A stretch of 64,000 nt of DNA, taken from positions 1 through 64,000 of the forward strand of contig JAFXEB010000024.1 of the NCBI GenBank assembly GCA_017521025.1. The letters are read 5' to 3'. The notes under the pieces were generated by a model. That model ran no database searches. It saw nothing but the letters and a program-made list of their open reading frames with translations, and was not told the origin of the DNA. The DNA is from Clostridia bacterium. GTDB lineage: Bacteria > Bacillota > Clostridia > Oscillospirales > CAG-382. Every line of letters starts with the position of its first letter. Positions within the stretch are counted from its first letter, which is position 1. Shown piece after piece: positions 13,703 through 22,188 of the stretch. The position numbers and the translations under genes were made by a program.

Positions 13703-13720
13703 TTAGCTTATAAAAAATAG

Positions 13721-13756
13721 AAATGCGCTATGCAATGAAAAAAGCATAGCGCATTT
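13721..13756. terminator. Bidirectional terminator
   Basis: A 13-bp perfect stem (13721-13733 with 13744-13756) between convergent genes. The minus-strand side is followed by a strong T tract (TATTTTTT); the plus side has a weaker one. Confidence 0.8.
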
Positions 13757-13791
13757 TATGTTACTGTGATATTGAATCTGTTTTGCGTGGA

Positions 13792-14091
13792 CTATTCTGT
13801 GTAGCCCTTAACAAAATTACCGTCAGCCTCAATTGCTTTTAGTGGGTCGATACCCACCTCTGCACCGTCGACGATAGCAAGCACCTCGGAGGCAGAGCCC
13901 GTCAATGCAACACCAAGGCTTTCACCCTTGCGGTAGGGAACGATGTACAAAACGCTACCATCCTGCTCGGCACCGAGCGCTTCTGTCTGCTCGTCATCCC
14001 CCTCGATAAGCACAAGCATATCGGGCAAACAGCTCTCGGCAGTAGCCTGTATCCAAAGGTTGAGCTTTTCGTTTTTTGTTATGTTGGTCAT
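13792..14091 (-). CDS. Small protein, unknown, weakly like the PEPCK N-terminus
   Basis: A 99-residue soluble protein. Its first 30 residues (NEKLNLWIQATAES, then PDMLVLIEGDDEQTEAL) recall the N-terminal segment of GTP-type phosphoenolpyruvate carboxykinase, but the protein stops long before any PEPCK catalytic motif, and the resemblance is by eye only. The rest is beta-rich with several Gly-Val stretches. The start codon overlaps the ksgA stop as ATGA, so it is the last gene of the queG-regulator-ksgA run. No function is proposed. Confidence 0.65.
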   Translation of the reverse strand: MTNITKNEKLNLWIQATAESCLPDMLVLIEGDDEQTEALGAEQDGSVLYIVPYRKGESLGVALTGSASEVLAIVDGAEVGIDPLKAIEADGNFVKGYTE

Positions 14092-14927
14092 TGGGATACC
14101 TCCTGTCCTATATGCCCGTGTATCCTGTCGGCAATTGCGGCAAGCTCCGCTACGCTAAGCTCCTCTCCTCTGACTGTAGGGCTGTGCAGAGAGGAAACAA
14201 TATCCGCAATAGTCTCCTTGGAAAGTCTGCTTGCAAAAGCGCCCGACAGGGAGTTTACAAGAGTCTTTCGCCTCGTGGCGAATGCCGCCCTTACTACCTC
14301 GAAAAAGGTCTTTTCGCAAATCGGCTTTACCGGCTTATCCTCATAGGGGATAATGCTTATCACTGCGGAATCCACCTTTGGCTTTGGTGAAAAGTTTGCC
14401 GCACCTACCTTAAAGCGCTTGATCACCCTTGCGTAGTAGCTCACAGATGCTGTTATGGCGCCGTAGCCATCACTGCCGGGGGTGGAGGCAAGCCTGTCTG
14501 CCACCTCCTTCTGTACCATTACGGTTATGGACTTAAAGGCGTGACCGCCCTCAAGCAGCGTCATTATTATGGGGGTGGTTATATAATACGGCAGATTAGC
14601 GCAAACTATGCAATCAAGCCCCTCAAACTCCGTCCTTATTATCTCCGAAAGATCGCATTTCAGCACGTCACGGTTGATAAGCCTGAACTTTTCGTTATCG
14701 CCGAAGCGTTCGTTAAGAAAAGGTACAAGCTCCTCGTCTATCTCGATAGCCACGACCTTTGCCGCCCTTGCAAGAAGCTGTCTTGTCAGTATACCCATGC
14801 CCGGACCTATTTCGATAACGCCCGTATGCTCGTCAGCGCCGCACACCTCGGCTATACGGATAGGGATGCTGTCGGTGGTCAGAAAGTTCTGCCCATAGGC
14901 TTTCTTTTTGGTAAAACCCTTTTCCAT
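14088..14927 (-). CDS. ksgA: 16S rRNA (adenine1518-N6/adenine1519-N6)-dimethyltransferase
   Basis: A 279-residue methyltransferase that dimethylates two adjacent adenines in the 3' terminal hairpin of 16S rRNA using S-adenosylmethionine, during 30S maturation. It has the N-terminal YGQNFL signature (11-16), the SAM-binding GPGMG (41-45), the acidic VVAIEIDEEL, and the catalytic NLPYYITTPI (111-120). The C-terminal helical domain includes the AFATRRKTLVNSL segment typical of KsgA. It overlaps the upstream regulator gene by one base (TGATG) and the downstream small gene by four. Confidence 0.95.
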   Translation of the reverse strand: MEKGFTKKKAYGQNFLTTDSIPIRIAEVCGADEHTGVIEIGPGMGILTRQLLARAAKVVAIEIDEELVPFLNERFGDNEKFRLINRDVLKCDLSEIIRTEFEGLDCIVCANLPYYITTPIIMTLLEGGHAFKSITVMVQKEVADRLASTPGSDGYGAITASVSYYARVIKRFKVGAANFSPKPKVDSAVISIIPYEDKPVKPICEKTFFEVVRAAFATRRKTLVNSLSGAFASRLSKETIADIVSSLHSPTVRGEELSVAELAAIADRIHGHIGQEVSQ

Positions 14928-15493
14928 CAGTTCTCAGCGTCAATAACTGTAAGGAATTTTGCGGTGCCGCCTATAGCAAACTGACCGTGGGGAATATTGG
15001 GGTCAAAGTAAATGCAGTCGCCCGTATTAAGCTCCACAGTCTTTTTGCCGAGAATAACGCCTATCTTGCCCTCCAGCACGTAGTTGAATTCCTGCCCTCC
15101 GTGAGAAACAAGCTCAGGCGCTTTTTCGGACAGCTCTATGGTAACAAGCATAGGCTCCTTATTCTTGTTGATAAAATTGTGAGCAAGAGCCTCAAAATAA
15201 TAGCCTGCATAACGGTCTATGCCGATGCCCTTACCGTTTCTGGTAACGGTGTAATCAAGCATCTTGGGTGCCTCACCCGTAAGTATCTCAGCGGCATCTA
15301 CACCCAATATATCTGCAACGCCGTACATCATACTGATAGGTATATCCTTTTCGCCGTTTTCGTATTCGATATATAGAGAAACGGGTATTCCAAGCTTATC
15401 GGCAACTTCGGTCTGCGAAAGGTCCAAAATATCACGGAGATAGCGTATGCGCTCCGTTACTTGCTTTAGCTTATCCTGATGGTCATTATACAT
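14927..15493 (-). CDS. XRE-type transcriptional regulator with C-terminal cupin
   Basis: A 188-residue regulator. Residues about 10-65 form an XRE helix-turn-helix (LSQTEVADKLGIPVSLYIEYENGEKDIP), and about 115-185 form a cupin beta-barrel with VSHGGQEFNYVLEGKIGVILG and the later DCIYFDPNIPHGQF, which keep the histidines and glutamate expected of a small-molecule-binding cupin. Proteins of this layout sense metabolites such as amino acids or polyamines; the ligand here is unknown. AGGAGG lies upstream of the ATG. It sits between a QueG-like gene and ksgA, all on the minus strand with short or no gaps. Confidence 0.88.
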   Translation of the reverse strand: MYNDHQDKLKQVTERIRYLRDILDLSQTEVADKLGIPVSLYIEYENGEKDIPISMMYGVADILGVDAAEILTGEAPKMLDYTVTRNGKGIGIDRYAGYYFEALAHNFINKNKEPMLVTIELSEKAPELVSHGGQEFNYVLEGKIGVILGKKTVELNTGDCIYFDPNIPHGQFAIGGTAKFLTVIDAEN

Positions 15494-15524
15494 AAAATAC
15501 CTCCTGAAGCCATACTGGAACTAT

Positions 15525-16361
15525 TTATTGCATTTTATCATATTTGCCCTCTGCCGTCAAGCAGTTTTCAAGTATAACTTTTCGCTTCCTGTAAGAGAAG
15601 GCGTGACTGCGGTATTCGCCGTCATCCATCCCGTCTATTATTTCCGCAGAAATACGGGGTAAAAATCCCTCGGCAAAGCAGTCAAGCCCGCCCCACATGG
15701 CGTTTTTGTTGTAAGGGCAGGCGTTTTGGCAGATGTCACAGCCCCACACGGTTTTTGTAAGGCGCAGCAGCTCTCTATCCCCGTCCTCCTTGCGGCTCTT
15801 TTGGGATATATAGGACAGACAGCGCTCTATATCTACCCCTTGACTAATGGCATCGGTAGGGCAGGCGTCTATACAGCGGTGACAGTCTCCACATCCGCCA
15901 CGTCGCTCGCCGAGCCTCTCGTCCAGCCTTTCCGTAAAGAAAAAACAGCCTATAAATACAAAGCTGCCGTACCTCGGGTTTATAAGCAAACTGTTTCGCC
16001 CTATAAAGCCCAAGCCGCATTTTTGCGCTGCGTCCTTTTCGGCGATGGGGGAATGGTCCGCCGCATAAAACACCGTGCCGCCTACAGTCGCTTCAAGCTC
16101 TGGCAAAAGCGCTTCGGCTATTTGATAAAAACAGCCGTGATAGTCCCTTATCCGGGCAAAAAGCCCTGCATTAAGACCGTCTGTACATACAAACTCTTCT
16201 CTTCGGTAGGGTAGTAAAGCCACAAGCACCGATTTTACCGTCTCGCCCCTCAAAAGCTTGGGATTGATAACACACAGCTTTTCAAAATCTATAATACCGT
16301 ATTCGCTTATGCCCTGAGTCAAAAGGAGTTTTTCTATAATATTGGATACCTTGTCTGCCAT
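15525..16361 (-). CDS. Epoxyqueuosine reductase (QueG)-like iron-sulfur protein
   Basis: A 278-residue protein resembling QueG, the cobalamin-dependent enzyme that reduces epoxyqueuosine to queuosine in tRNA. It has the DUF1730-like domain with ADHSPIAEKDAAQK and GLGFIGRNSLLINPRYGSF (about 101-134), then two [4Fe-4S] clusters: Cys157, Cys160, Cys163, Cys167 and Cys208, Cys211, Cys215, with Cys181 nearby. It is shorter than the roughly 380-residue E. coli enzyme because it lacks the C-terminal HEAT-like extension, as other Clostridia forms do. No other queuosine gene is in the window. It follows the rpsR terminator and precedes the cupin regulator by 31 bases. Confidence 0.8.
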   Translation of the reverse strand: MADKVSNIIEKLLLTQGISEYGIIDFEKLCVINPKLLRGETVKSVLVALLPYRREEFVCTDGLNAGLFARIRDYHGCFYQIAEALLPELEATVGGTVFYAADHSPIAEKDAAQKCGLGFIGRNSLLINPRYGSFVFIGCFFFTERLDERLGERRGGCGDCHRCIDACPTDAISQGVDIERCLSYISQKSRKEDGDRELLRLTKTVWGCDICQNACPYNKNAMWGGLDCFAEGFLPRISAEIIDGMDDGEYRSHAFSYRKRKVILENCLTAEGKYDKMQ

Positions 16362-16382
16362 AATACCACCTGTTGCTTACAA

Positions 16383-16409
16383 AAAAGTCGCCCTGTAAGG
16401 ACGGCTTTT
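16383..16409 (-). terminator. Terminator of the rpsF-ssb-rpsR operon
   Basis: An 11-pair stem (16383-16393 with 16399-16409, one mismatch and one wobble) followed on the minus strand by TTTTTT. Confidence 0.7.
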
Positions 16410-16421
16410 GTTTTTGGGTAA

Positions 16422-16682
16422 TTAGTCGGATACGTAGGGGATAAGTGCTACGTGTCTTGCACGCTTAACAGCGGTAGTAAGCTGTCTCTGATGCTTAGCA
16501 CAAGTACCGGTAACACGTCTGGGAAGGATCTTGGATCTCTCGGAGAGACACTTTCTGATCCTGAGGGTATCCTTATAATCGATATGCTCTATCTTGTCAG
16601 CGCAGAAAGCACAAACCTTCTTCCTCTTCTTAGGACGGAAAGGCTTCTGAACCTCGGTTCTTACCTCTTTGTTGTTATCCAA
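16422..16682 (-). CDS. rpsR: 30S ribosomal protein S18
   Basis: An 86-residue basic ribosomal protein that binds S6 and the platform of the 30S subunit. The core [20 protein letters not shown] and [19 protein letters not shown] is typical. The start is taken as TTG at 16682: GGAGG lies 8 bases upstream of it, while the earlier in-frame TTG at 16703 would place that ribosome binding site inside the coding region. The N-terminal CAFCADK and the later CAKH keep the zinc-ribbon style cysteines seen in some S18 proteins. It is last in the rpsF-ssb-rpsR operon. Confidence 0.95.
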   Translation of the reverse strand: MDNNKEVRTEVQKPFRPKKRKKVCAFCADKIEHIDYKDTLRIRKCLSERSKILPRRVTGTCAKHQRQLTTAVKRARHVALIPYVSD

Positions 16683-16720
16683 AGCAATAACCTCCTTTTT
16701 CAATAATCTGTTTTAAAAAA

Positions 16721-17158
16721 TTAGAAAGGCAGTTCGTCGTCAGCAGAAAGCTCCTCAAAAGAACCGTCGGTCTTGGGAGAGCTGTAGCTGGGCATCTCTG
16801 CCATAGGTGCGCCACCGCTTACGGGAGCGTCGCCCTTCTTGTCCACAAAGGAGCATTCATCGGCTACTATCTCGTAAGAAATGCGCTTGTTGCCGTTAGC
16901 ATCCGTCCAGGAACGGGTCTGCAGGGAGCCGCATACGAGTATGGGTCTGCCCTTAGTGAAGAAGCGAGTTACAAATTCAGCCGTCTGACGCCATGCAACA
17001 ATGTCAAAAAAGTCGGACTGGGGCTGCTCACCGCTCTTGGTAGCACGTCTGGAGACGCCTATCCTGAACGAGGTAACAGCGATACCGCTTTGAGTTTGTC
17101 TGAGCTCGGGGTCAGCTACGAGGTGACCCATCAGTATAACCTTGTTGAAACTTGCCAT
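16721..17158 (-). CDS. ssb: Single-stranded DNA-binding protein
   Basis: A 145-residue SSB with an N-terminal OB fold (about 1-107; NKVILMGHLVADPELR, then VSRRATK and SDFFDIVAWRQTAEF) and a short disordered linker ending in the acidic tip DDELPF. That tip recruits replication and repair partners. It coats single-stranded DNA during replication, recombination and the SOS response. The position between rpsF and rpsR is conserved across bacteria. Confidence 0.96.
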   Translation of the reverse strand: MASFNKVILMGHLVADPELRQTQSGIAVTSFRIGVSRRATKSGEQPQSDFFDIVAWRQTAEFVTRFFTKGRPILVCGSLQTRSWTDANGNKRISYEIVADECSFVDKKGDAPVSGGAPMAEMPSYSSPKTDGSFEELSADDELPF

Positions 17159-17186
17159 AACTCCTCCTGTAGTCCTTTGCGGATAC

Positions 17187-17486
17187 TTATGCCTCTACTC
17201 TTGTGATGAGAGAACGAAGCAAGCCGTCGGTAATGTTAAAGATTCTGTCAAGCTCCTTGGGAAAATCGGGAGCAGACTCGAACTTAACAAGTACGTAATA
17301 GCCCTCATTCATGTCGTTAATGGGGTAGGCAAGTCTTCTGTTGCCCCACTCATTGACGTTCATAGAATCGGCAGTAGCGTTAGCCTCGATCAAGCTGGTG
17401 AACTTCTCAACAATAGCCTTGATGCCTTCTTCGCCGAGAGTGCTGTCAACTATAAACAGGCTTTCGTACATTGCTTTCTTTTCCAT
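17187..17486 (-). CDS. rpsF: 30S ribosomal protein S6
   Basis: A 99-residue ribosomal protein with the S6 ferredoxin-like fold: MYESLFIVDSTLGEEGIKA, then the characteristic WGNRRLAYPINDMNEGYYVLVKFE. S6 pairs with S18 on the 30S platform. The ATG at 17486 is preceded by GGAGGTG; the frame runs further upstream but only into the leader RNA. It is the first gene of the operon with ssb and rpsR. Confidence 0.96.
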   Translation of the reverse strand: MEKKAMYESLFIVDSTLGEEGIKAIVEKFTSLIEANATADSMNVNEWGNRRLAYPINDMNEGYYVLVKFESAPDFPKELDRIFNITDGLLRSLITRVEA

Positions 17487-17508
17487 CAAATTACACCTCC
17501 TTTTGGTC

Positions 17509-17536
17509 TGTGGCCCTGCCCACAGGTGGCAGAGCA
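17509..17536 (-). promoter_or_regulatory. rpsF leader hairpin, candidate S6:S18 autoregulatory site
   Basis: On the minus strand CTGCC (17528-17532) pairs with GGCAG (17516-17520) around the loop ACCTGTG, directly before the rpsF ribosome binding site. rpsF leaders in many bacteria carry a hairpin that the S6:S18 complex binds to repress its own operon. The position and size fit, but I cannot confirm the consensus bulge. Confidence 0.4.
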
Positions 17537-17573
17537 AGGAGAAAACAGATTAATGTTTTCTTACTTACTGCCA

Positions 17574-17602
17574 ATAATACCAAATTCAGCACCGTTTGTC
17601 AA
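17574..17602 (-). promoter_or_regulatory. Promoter of the rpsF operon
   Basis: Minus-strand TTGACA (17597-17602), 17 bases, TATTAT (17574-17579). About 80 bases of leader follow. Confidence 0.85.
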
Positions 17603-17689
17603 GTGCTTTTTTTACATAAACACACTTTCTGTATCTTTCACAAAAAGGAGTATGCTCCCACTCTTAAAGGTGTGAAAAATGATACAAAA

Positions 17690-17719
17690 CGGGGAGGCAG
17701 CAAACGGTGCGCCTCCCCG
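17690..17719 (-). terminator. Terminator of prs
   Basis: A 9-bp stem CGGGGAGGC (17690-17698 with 17711-17719), followed on the minus strand by TTTTGTATC and ATTTTTC. Confidence 0.85.
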
Positions 17720-17733
17720 CAGGTCAAATGCAA

Positions 17734-18852
17734 CTATTCGGATTTCTTGGCCTTGTTTTCAAGAAACTCACGTATCTTGTGCTTAGCGTCGAGGAGAGGA
17801 GATATGCTCTCGTCATGGCTGAGGGTGTTTATAACCTTGCCGATGAACTTGGAAAGGTCTACCTCGACAAACCAAGGCTTCTTCTTGATCTCCTCGGGTA
17901 TGTAGGAGAGGTTGGTGGAGTAAAGCTTGGTAAGCTTACCCTCCTTGTAAAGTCTGTCAAACTTTGCTACACCCTCGGTGAAGAATGCAAAGGTGGTAGC
18001 AACGTAGGTGCGGTCTATCTTGTAGTGGGATATCTTCTTGATAATGTCTATAACAGACTCGCCGGAGGCGATCATGTCGTCAACTATAAGCACGCTCTTG
18101 TTCTTGAGAGAAGAGCCGATGTACTTATGCTCAACTATAGGGTTCTTGCCGTTGACTATCTTGGAGTGGTCACGGCGCTTGTAGAACATACCTACGTCAA
18201 CGCCGATAACGTTAGCGTAGAATATAGCACGCTCCATAGCGCCCGTGTCGGGGCTGATAACGGTAAGGTTGTTGCTGTCAAACAGACCCTCGTCATTGAT
18301 AAAACGCTTGAGTGTAGAGTAGGTAGCCATGCAATTTTCGAAAGAAGTGAAGGGAATTGCGTTGTGGATGGTAGGATCGTGAGCATCGAAGGTGATGATG
18401 GTGCTAACACCCATATTCTCCAGCTCCTTGAGCGCCATAGCGCAGTCCATAGACTCTCTGCCCTTGCGCTTGTGCTGACGGGAAGCGTAAAGCAAAGGCA
18501 TAATAACGGTAATGCGGTTTGCCTTGCCGCCTATTGCGCTGAGTACTCTCTTGATGTCCATAAAATGCTCGTCGGGACCCATTCTGTTGTCCTTACCGAA
18601 CATCTTGTAGGTAACGCCGTAATTACCAACGTCGGAAATGATGTAGATATCACGCCCTCTGACAGAATCGGGAAGCTTTGCCTTGCCCTCGCCGTTACTG
18701 AAGCGGATCTCATCAACAGGGATGATGTAGCTCTTGCCCGTATCCTCTTCACCACGCATTGCAAGTATGTGCTTTTCAATCATACTGCCAAGCTTTGCGC
18801 AGTTGTTCATAACGATAATACCGAGCTTGCCGTGGTTTACACTCTCGTTCAT
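17734..18852 (-). CDS. prs: Ribose-phosphate pyrophosphokinase, long Clostridia form
   Basis: A 372-residue enzyme that makes PRPP from ribose 5-phosphate and ATP for nucleotide, histidine and tryptophan synthesis. The phosphoribosyl pyrophosphate signature SVLIVDDMIASGES is present in the C-terminal domain, along with MPLLYASRQHKRKGRESMDCA and VISPDTGAMERA. It is longer than the roughly 315-residue canonical enzyme, with extra sequence near both ends, as in other Clostridia. The ATG at 18852 follows AAAGGGG; the longer frame has no such site. It is divergent from recA and monocistronic. Confidence 0.9.
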   Translation of the reverse strand: MNESVNHGKLGIIVMNNCAKLGSMIEKHILAMRGEEDTGKSYIIPVDEIRFSNGEGKAKLPDSVRGRDIYIISDVGNYGVTYKMFGKDNRMGPDEHFMDIKRVLSAIGGKANRITVIMPLLYASRQHKRKGRESMDCAMALKELENMGVSTIITFDAHDPTIHNAIPFTSFENCMATYSTLKRFINDEGLFDSNNLTVISPDTGAMERAIFYANVIGVDVGMFYKRRDHSKIVNGKNPIVEHKYIGSSLKNKSVLIVDDMIASGESVIDIIKKISHYKIDRTYVATTFAFFTEGVAKFDRLYKEGKLTKLYSTNLSYIPEEIKKKPWFVEVDLSKFIGKVINTLSHDESISPLLDAKHKIREFLENKAKKSE

Positions 18853-19045
18853 TTTGAAAATACCCCTTTCAAACTGTAAGTCCGTTTTACCCGTAAGCGG
18901 GCTCAAGCATATTTTAACTTAAAAAATGACAAAAGTATATAGGTGAAATACACAAAAGCCAAATAAATTTATTAAACCTTTAAGTGAAAAATACAATACA
19001 GTGCCGAAAACATAAACAAAAAGGGGAAAAACTTTGATTTTCCCG

Positions 19046-19074
19046 TTGACAACAAAAGCGTAATGTGTTAGAAT
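19046..19074 (+). promoter_or_regulatory. recA promoter
   Basis: TTGACA (19046-19051), 17 bases, TAGAAT (19069-19074). The LexA box begins 5 bases after the -10 element, covering the likely transcription start. The 303-base stretch between prs and recA holds only this promoter, the box and the recA leader. Confidence 0.85.
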
Positions 19075-19078
19075 TAAC

Positions 19079-19092
19079 CGAACATTAGTTTG
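19079..19092 (+). promoter_or_regulatory. LexA (SOS) box
   Basis: CGAACATTAGTTTG matches the Firmicutes LexA/DinR consensus CGAAC-N4-GTTYG exactly at the conserved arms. Binding here would block transcription start at the recA promoter. Confidence 0.85.
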
Positions 19093-19155
19093 ATGCAAAA
19101 GTTGGCTTCGAAATATATGGAGAGAGGGGTGCGCCTTACGGCGCCGTTAGTGAAA

Positions 19156-20214
19156 ATGGCTGAAAAGAACGATAAGATCATTGATAAAAAGAAAGAGGCG
19201 CTGCAGATAGCAATAGCGCAGGTTGAGAAGAAATACGGCAAGGGCTCCGTAATGCGCCTTGGTGAAAATGCCCGTATGGAGGTTTCCAGCGTTTCCACAG
19301 GCTCTCTGTCCCTTGACCTTGCCTTGGGTATAGGCGGCCTGCCCCGTGGCAGAATAATCGAGATATACGGGCCTGAGTCCTCGGGTAAAACTACCGTTGC
19401 GCTCCACGCCGTTGCCGAGGTGCAGAAGAATGGCGGCGAGGCTGTGTTTATAGATGCCGAGCATGCGCTTGACCCTGTGTACGCTAAGGCGCTGGGCGTT
19501 AATATAGACGACCTCATAGTATCTCAGCCCGATGACGGCGAGCAGGCACTTGAGGTTGCCGAGGCGCTTATACGCTCTGCCGCTGTTGAGATAGTGGTTA
19601 TAGACTCTGTTGCCGCCCTTGTTCCCAAGAGCGAGATAGATAATGAAATGGGTTCTGCCAACGTGGGCGTTCAGGCACGCCTTATGTCTCAGGCATTGCG
19701 CAAGCTGTCGGGGGCCGTTGCAAAGTCCAACTGTATAGTTATCTTTATCAACCAGCTTCGTCAGAAGATAGGCGTGTTCTACGGCAATCCCGAGACCACT
19801 ACGGGTGGTACGGCGCTTAAGTTCTATGCCTCTGTTCGTATAGATATCCGCAGGGCAGAGCAGCTTAAGTCAGGCAGTGAGATAATAGGCAACCATACCA
19901 AGTGTAAGGTTGTAAAGAATAAGGTTGCGCCTCCCTTCAAGACTGCGGAGTTTGATATACTCTACGGTAAGGGCATCTCCAAGGAGAGCGAGATAATTGA
20001 GCTTGGCATACAGCTTGGCGTTATCGACAAGAGCGGCTCGTGGCTTTCTTATAACGGCGAGCGCCTCGGTCAGGGCAAGGACAAGGTGAGAGACCTGATA
20101 ACCGAGGACAAGGCACTTGCCGCAGAGCTTGAGGCTAAGATCAGAGAAAAGTGCTCTGCGGGCGGCGAGCTCCCCGAGGGCGACGATGAAGATTTCTTTG
20201 GTGAAGACGAATAA
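19156..20214 (+). CDS. recA: Recombinase RecA
   Basis: A 352-residue RecA that forms filaments on single-stranded DNA, drives strand exchange and activates LexA self-cleavage. Walker A GPESSGKT is at 72-79, followed by [18 protein letters not shown], the L1 loop region with [10 protein letters not shown] and the L2 loop [16 protein letters not shown]; the tail is acidic ([10 protein letters not shown]). The start is uncertain. The ATG at 19156 gives the family's usual N-terminus but has no ribosome binding site close by; GAGAGGGG lies some 27 bases upstream, with a GCGCC hairpin between, and an in-frame GTG at 19150 is possible. The stop overlaps recX (TAATG). Confidence 0.96.
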   Translation: MAEKNDKIIDKKKEALQIAIAQVEKKYGKGSVMRLGENARMEVSSVSTGSLSLDLALGIGGLPRGRIIEIYGPESSGKTTVALHAVAEVQKNGGEAVFIDAEHALDPVYAKALGVNIDDLIVSQPDDGEQALEVAEALIRSAAVEIVVIDSVAALVPKSEIDNEMGSANVGVQARLMSQALRKLSGAVAKSNCIVIFINQLRQKIGVFYGNPETTTGGTALKFYASVRIDIRRAEQLKSGSEIIGNHTKCKVVKNKVAPPFKTAEFDILYGKGISKESEIIELGIQLGVIDKSGSWLSYNGERLGQGKDKVRDLITEDKALAAELEAKIREKCSAGGELPEGDDEDFFGEDE

Positions 20215-20828
20215 TGAACGGCTTTTTCAGCGTAACCGTTTTTGAAAAAGAGGGCGAGGCGGTGGTTGAGGCGTGCGGAGAGAAGTATAGGCTTACTCTT
20301 GCAGACCTTGAGCGCATCGGTGTCGCTGACGGCGCAGAGGCTGACAGCGACAGTCTCAATTTGCTTGCCGCTGCCCACGAAAAGCTGCTGTGCATAAAAA
20401 AAGCACTTGTGTACCTCTCGTATAAGGGCTATGCTACCCGTGCCTTGGGTCAGAAGCTGAGGCGTGGGGGCTTTCCTGCCGATACCGTGGATGAGGTGCT
20501 TGAGCTTCTTGTCAGAAAGGGATATCTGGACGATGAGGCGCTTTGCAAGGAGTACGCCACCGCATTGCAAAGAAGCAAGGGGTACGGTCCTCTGCGTATA
20601 AAGAAAGAGCTTTATGCCAAGGGCTTTGAAAGAGAGCAGATAGAGACGGCGGTGGAGGAGCTTGAGGAGACGCCTGTGGAGGTAATAACGGCTATCCTTG
20701 TGAAAAAGTTTCCAAGCCTGCACCCCGATGACAGACAGGCACGGGCAAAGGCTGTGGCATACCTTTCCTCCAGGGGGTATGACTACGATGATATAAACAA
20801 TGCGATTTCCGCTTTGGAAAGGGAGTAA
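20214..20828 (+). CDS. recX: Regulatory protein RecX
   Basis: A 204-residue helical protein that binds RecA filaments and limits their activity. Three tandem three-helix repeats follow an approximately 60-residue N-terminal segment. Typical motifs are ALVYLSYKGYATRALGQKL, LVRKGYLDDEALCKEY, GYGPLRIKKELYAKGF and a last repeat with AVAYLSSRGYDYDDI. It starts on the last base of the recA stop codon and ends 8 bases before rimO, so it is co-transcribed under the same LexA-controlled promoter. Confidence 0.92.
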   Translation: MNGFFSVTVFEKEGEAVVEACGEKYRLTLADLERIGVADGAEADSDSLNLLAAAHEKLLCIKKALVYLSYKGYATRALGQKLRRGGFPADTVDEVLELLVRKGYLDDEALCKEYATALQRSKGYGPLRIKKELYAKGFEREQIETAVEELEETPVEVITAILVKKFPSLHPDDRQARAKAVAYLSSRGYDYDDINNAISALERE

Positions 20829-20836
20829 TAACAGAT

Positions 20837-22168
20837 ATGGCTATAAAAGTAGGCTTTGTTTCACTGGGCTGCCCGAAAAATCTTTTGGACACCGAAAATA
20901 TGCTGTATATGCTTGCGGATAAGGGCTACGAGATAGTGCCTGAGGACGTGGATGCAGACGTAATAATAATAAATACCTGCGCATTTATAGAGAGTGCAAA
21001 GCAGGAGGCTATAGATAACATCCTTGACGTGGCTTGGCTTAAAGAGAACCACACCCTTAAGGGCATTGTTGTAACGGGCTGTCTTGCCGAGCGTTACAGG
21101 GACGAGGTTATAGAGCGTATGCCTGAGGTGGACTGTGTTGTAGGCACAGGCTCCATCGGTCATATTGCCGAGGCTGTGGAGGCGGCGTATAAGGGTGAGC
21201 GCTACACTCGCTTCGACAGCGTTGACGAAAGCCCCTTTTACAGCGAGCGTGTTATTACCACGCCCGAGTATTTTGCATATTTGAAGATAGCCGAGGGCTG
21301 TGACAACAGATGCGCATACTGCGTTATACCCGATATAAGGGGCAAATTCCGCAGCCGCAGCATAGAGGATATAGTGGCAGAGGCTAAGGACCTTGCCGCT
21401 CTCGGTGCCAAGGAGATATGCCTTGTGGCACAGGATACCACCAGATACGGCGAGGATATATACGGCACCTATTGCCTCGACAGCCTCTTGCAAGCGCTTT
21501 CTGAGGTGGAGGGCATACAGTGGATAAGGCTTATGTACTGCTATGCGGACAGGCTTACCGATGCGGTTATAGACGAGATGGCGAACAACCCCAAGGTGGT
21601 AAAGTACATAGATATGCCCCTACAGCATATTTCCGACCCCGTGCTTGAGCGTATGAACAGGCGTGACAGGGAGGAGAGCATAAGAGCTACCATAGCAAAG
21701 CTGAGAGAGCGTATGCCCGACATAACCCTTCGCACCACCTTTATTACAGGCTTCCCCGGCGAGACTGAGGAGGATTTTGAAAAGCTTAAGGCTTTCATTA
21801 AGGAGATGCGTTTTGAAAGGCTTGGCGTGTTTGAGTATTCCAGAGAGGAGAACACCCCCGCCTATGATATGCCCGACCAGATACCCGAAAAGCTTAAGAG
21901 AAAGCGCTACGATATACTGATGCGTGAGCAGCGCCGGATCCATAAGGAAAACAATGATAAGGCTGTCGGTAAGGTCATGACCGTCCTTTGCGAGGGTTAT
22001 GATAAAGCCGCAGAGATATATTTCGGCAGGTCTGCCGCTGACGCACCCGATATTGACGGTAAGGTGTACTTCTCGTCTCCACGCAGACTGAGGGATGGCG
22101 AGATGGTGGAGGTAGAGATAACAGAGGTTATCGACTACGATCTTTGCGGCAGGGCACTTAATAAATAA
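20837..22168 (+). CDS. rimO: Ribosomal protein S12 methylthiotransferase
   Basis: A 443-residue radical SAM enzyme that adds a methylthio group to an aspartate of ribosomal protein S12. The N-terminal methylthiotransferase domain carries Cys12, Cys48 and Cys82 for one [4Fe-4S] cluster. The radical SAM motif C-x3-C-x2-C is Cys155, Cys159 and Cys162. A C-terminal TRAM domain follows. The RimO-type opening VGFVSLGCPKNLLDTE separates it from MiaB and from the MtaB at 38307. It lies in the recA run, 8 bases after recX, an order shared by several Firmicutes. Confidence 0.95.
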   Translation: MAIKVGFVSLGCPKNLLDTENMLYMLADKGYEIVPEDVDADVIIINTCAFIESAKQEAIDNILDVAWLKENHTLKGIVVTGCLAERYRDEVIERMPEVDCVVGTGSIGHIAEAVEAAYKGERYTRFDSVDESPFYSERVITTPEYFAYLKIAEGCDNRCAYCVIPDIRGKFRSRSIEDIVAEAKDLAALGAKEICLVAQDTTRYGEDIYGTYCLDSLLQALSEVEGIQWIRLMYCYADRLTDAVIDEMANNPKVVKYIDMPLQHISDPVLERMNRRDREESIRATIAKLRERMPDITLRTTFITGFPGETEEDFEKLKAFIKEMRFERLGVFEYSREENTPAYDMPDQIPEKLKRKRYDILMREQRRIHKENNDKAVGKVMTVLCEGYDKAAEIYFGRSAADAPDIDGKVYFSSPRRLRDGEMVEVEITEVIDYDLCGRALNK

Positions 22169-22188
22169 AGCTGTTCGGAGAATATTAT

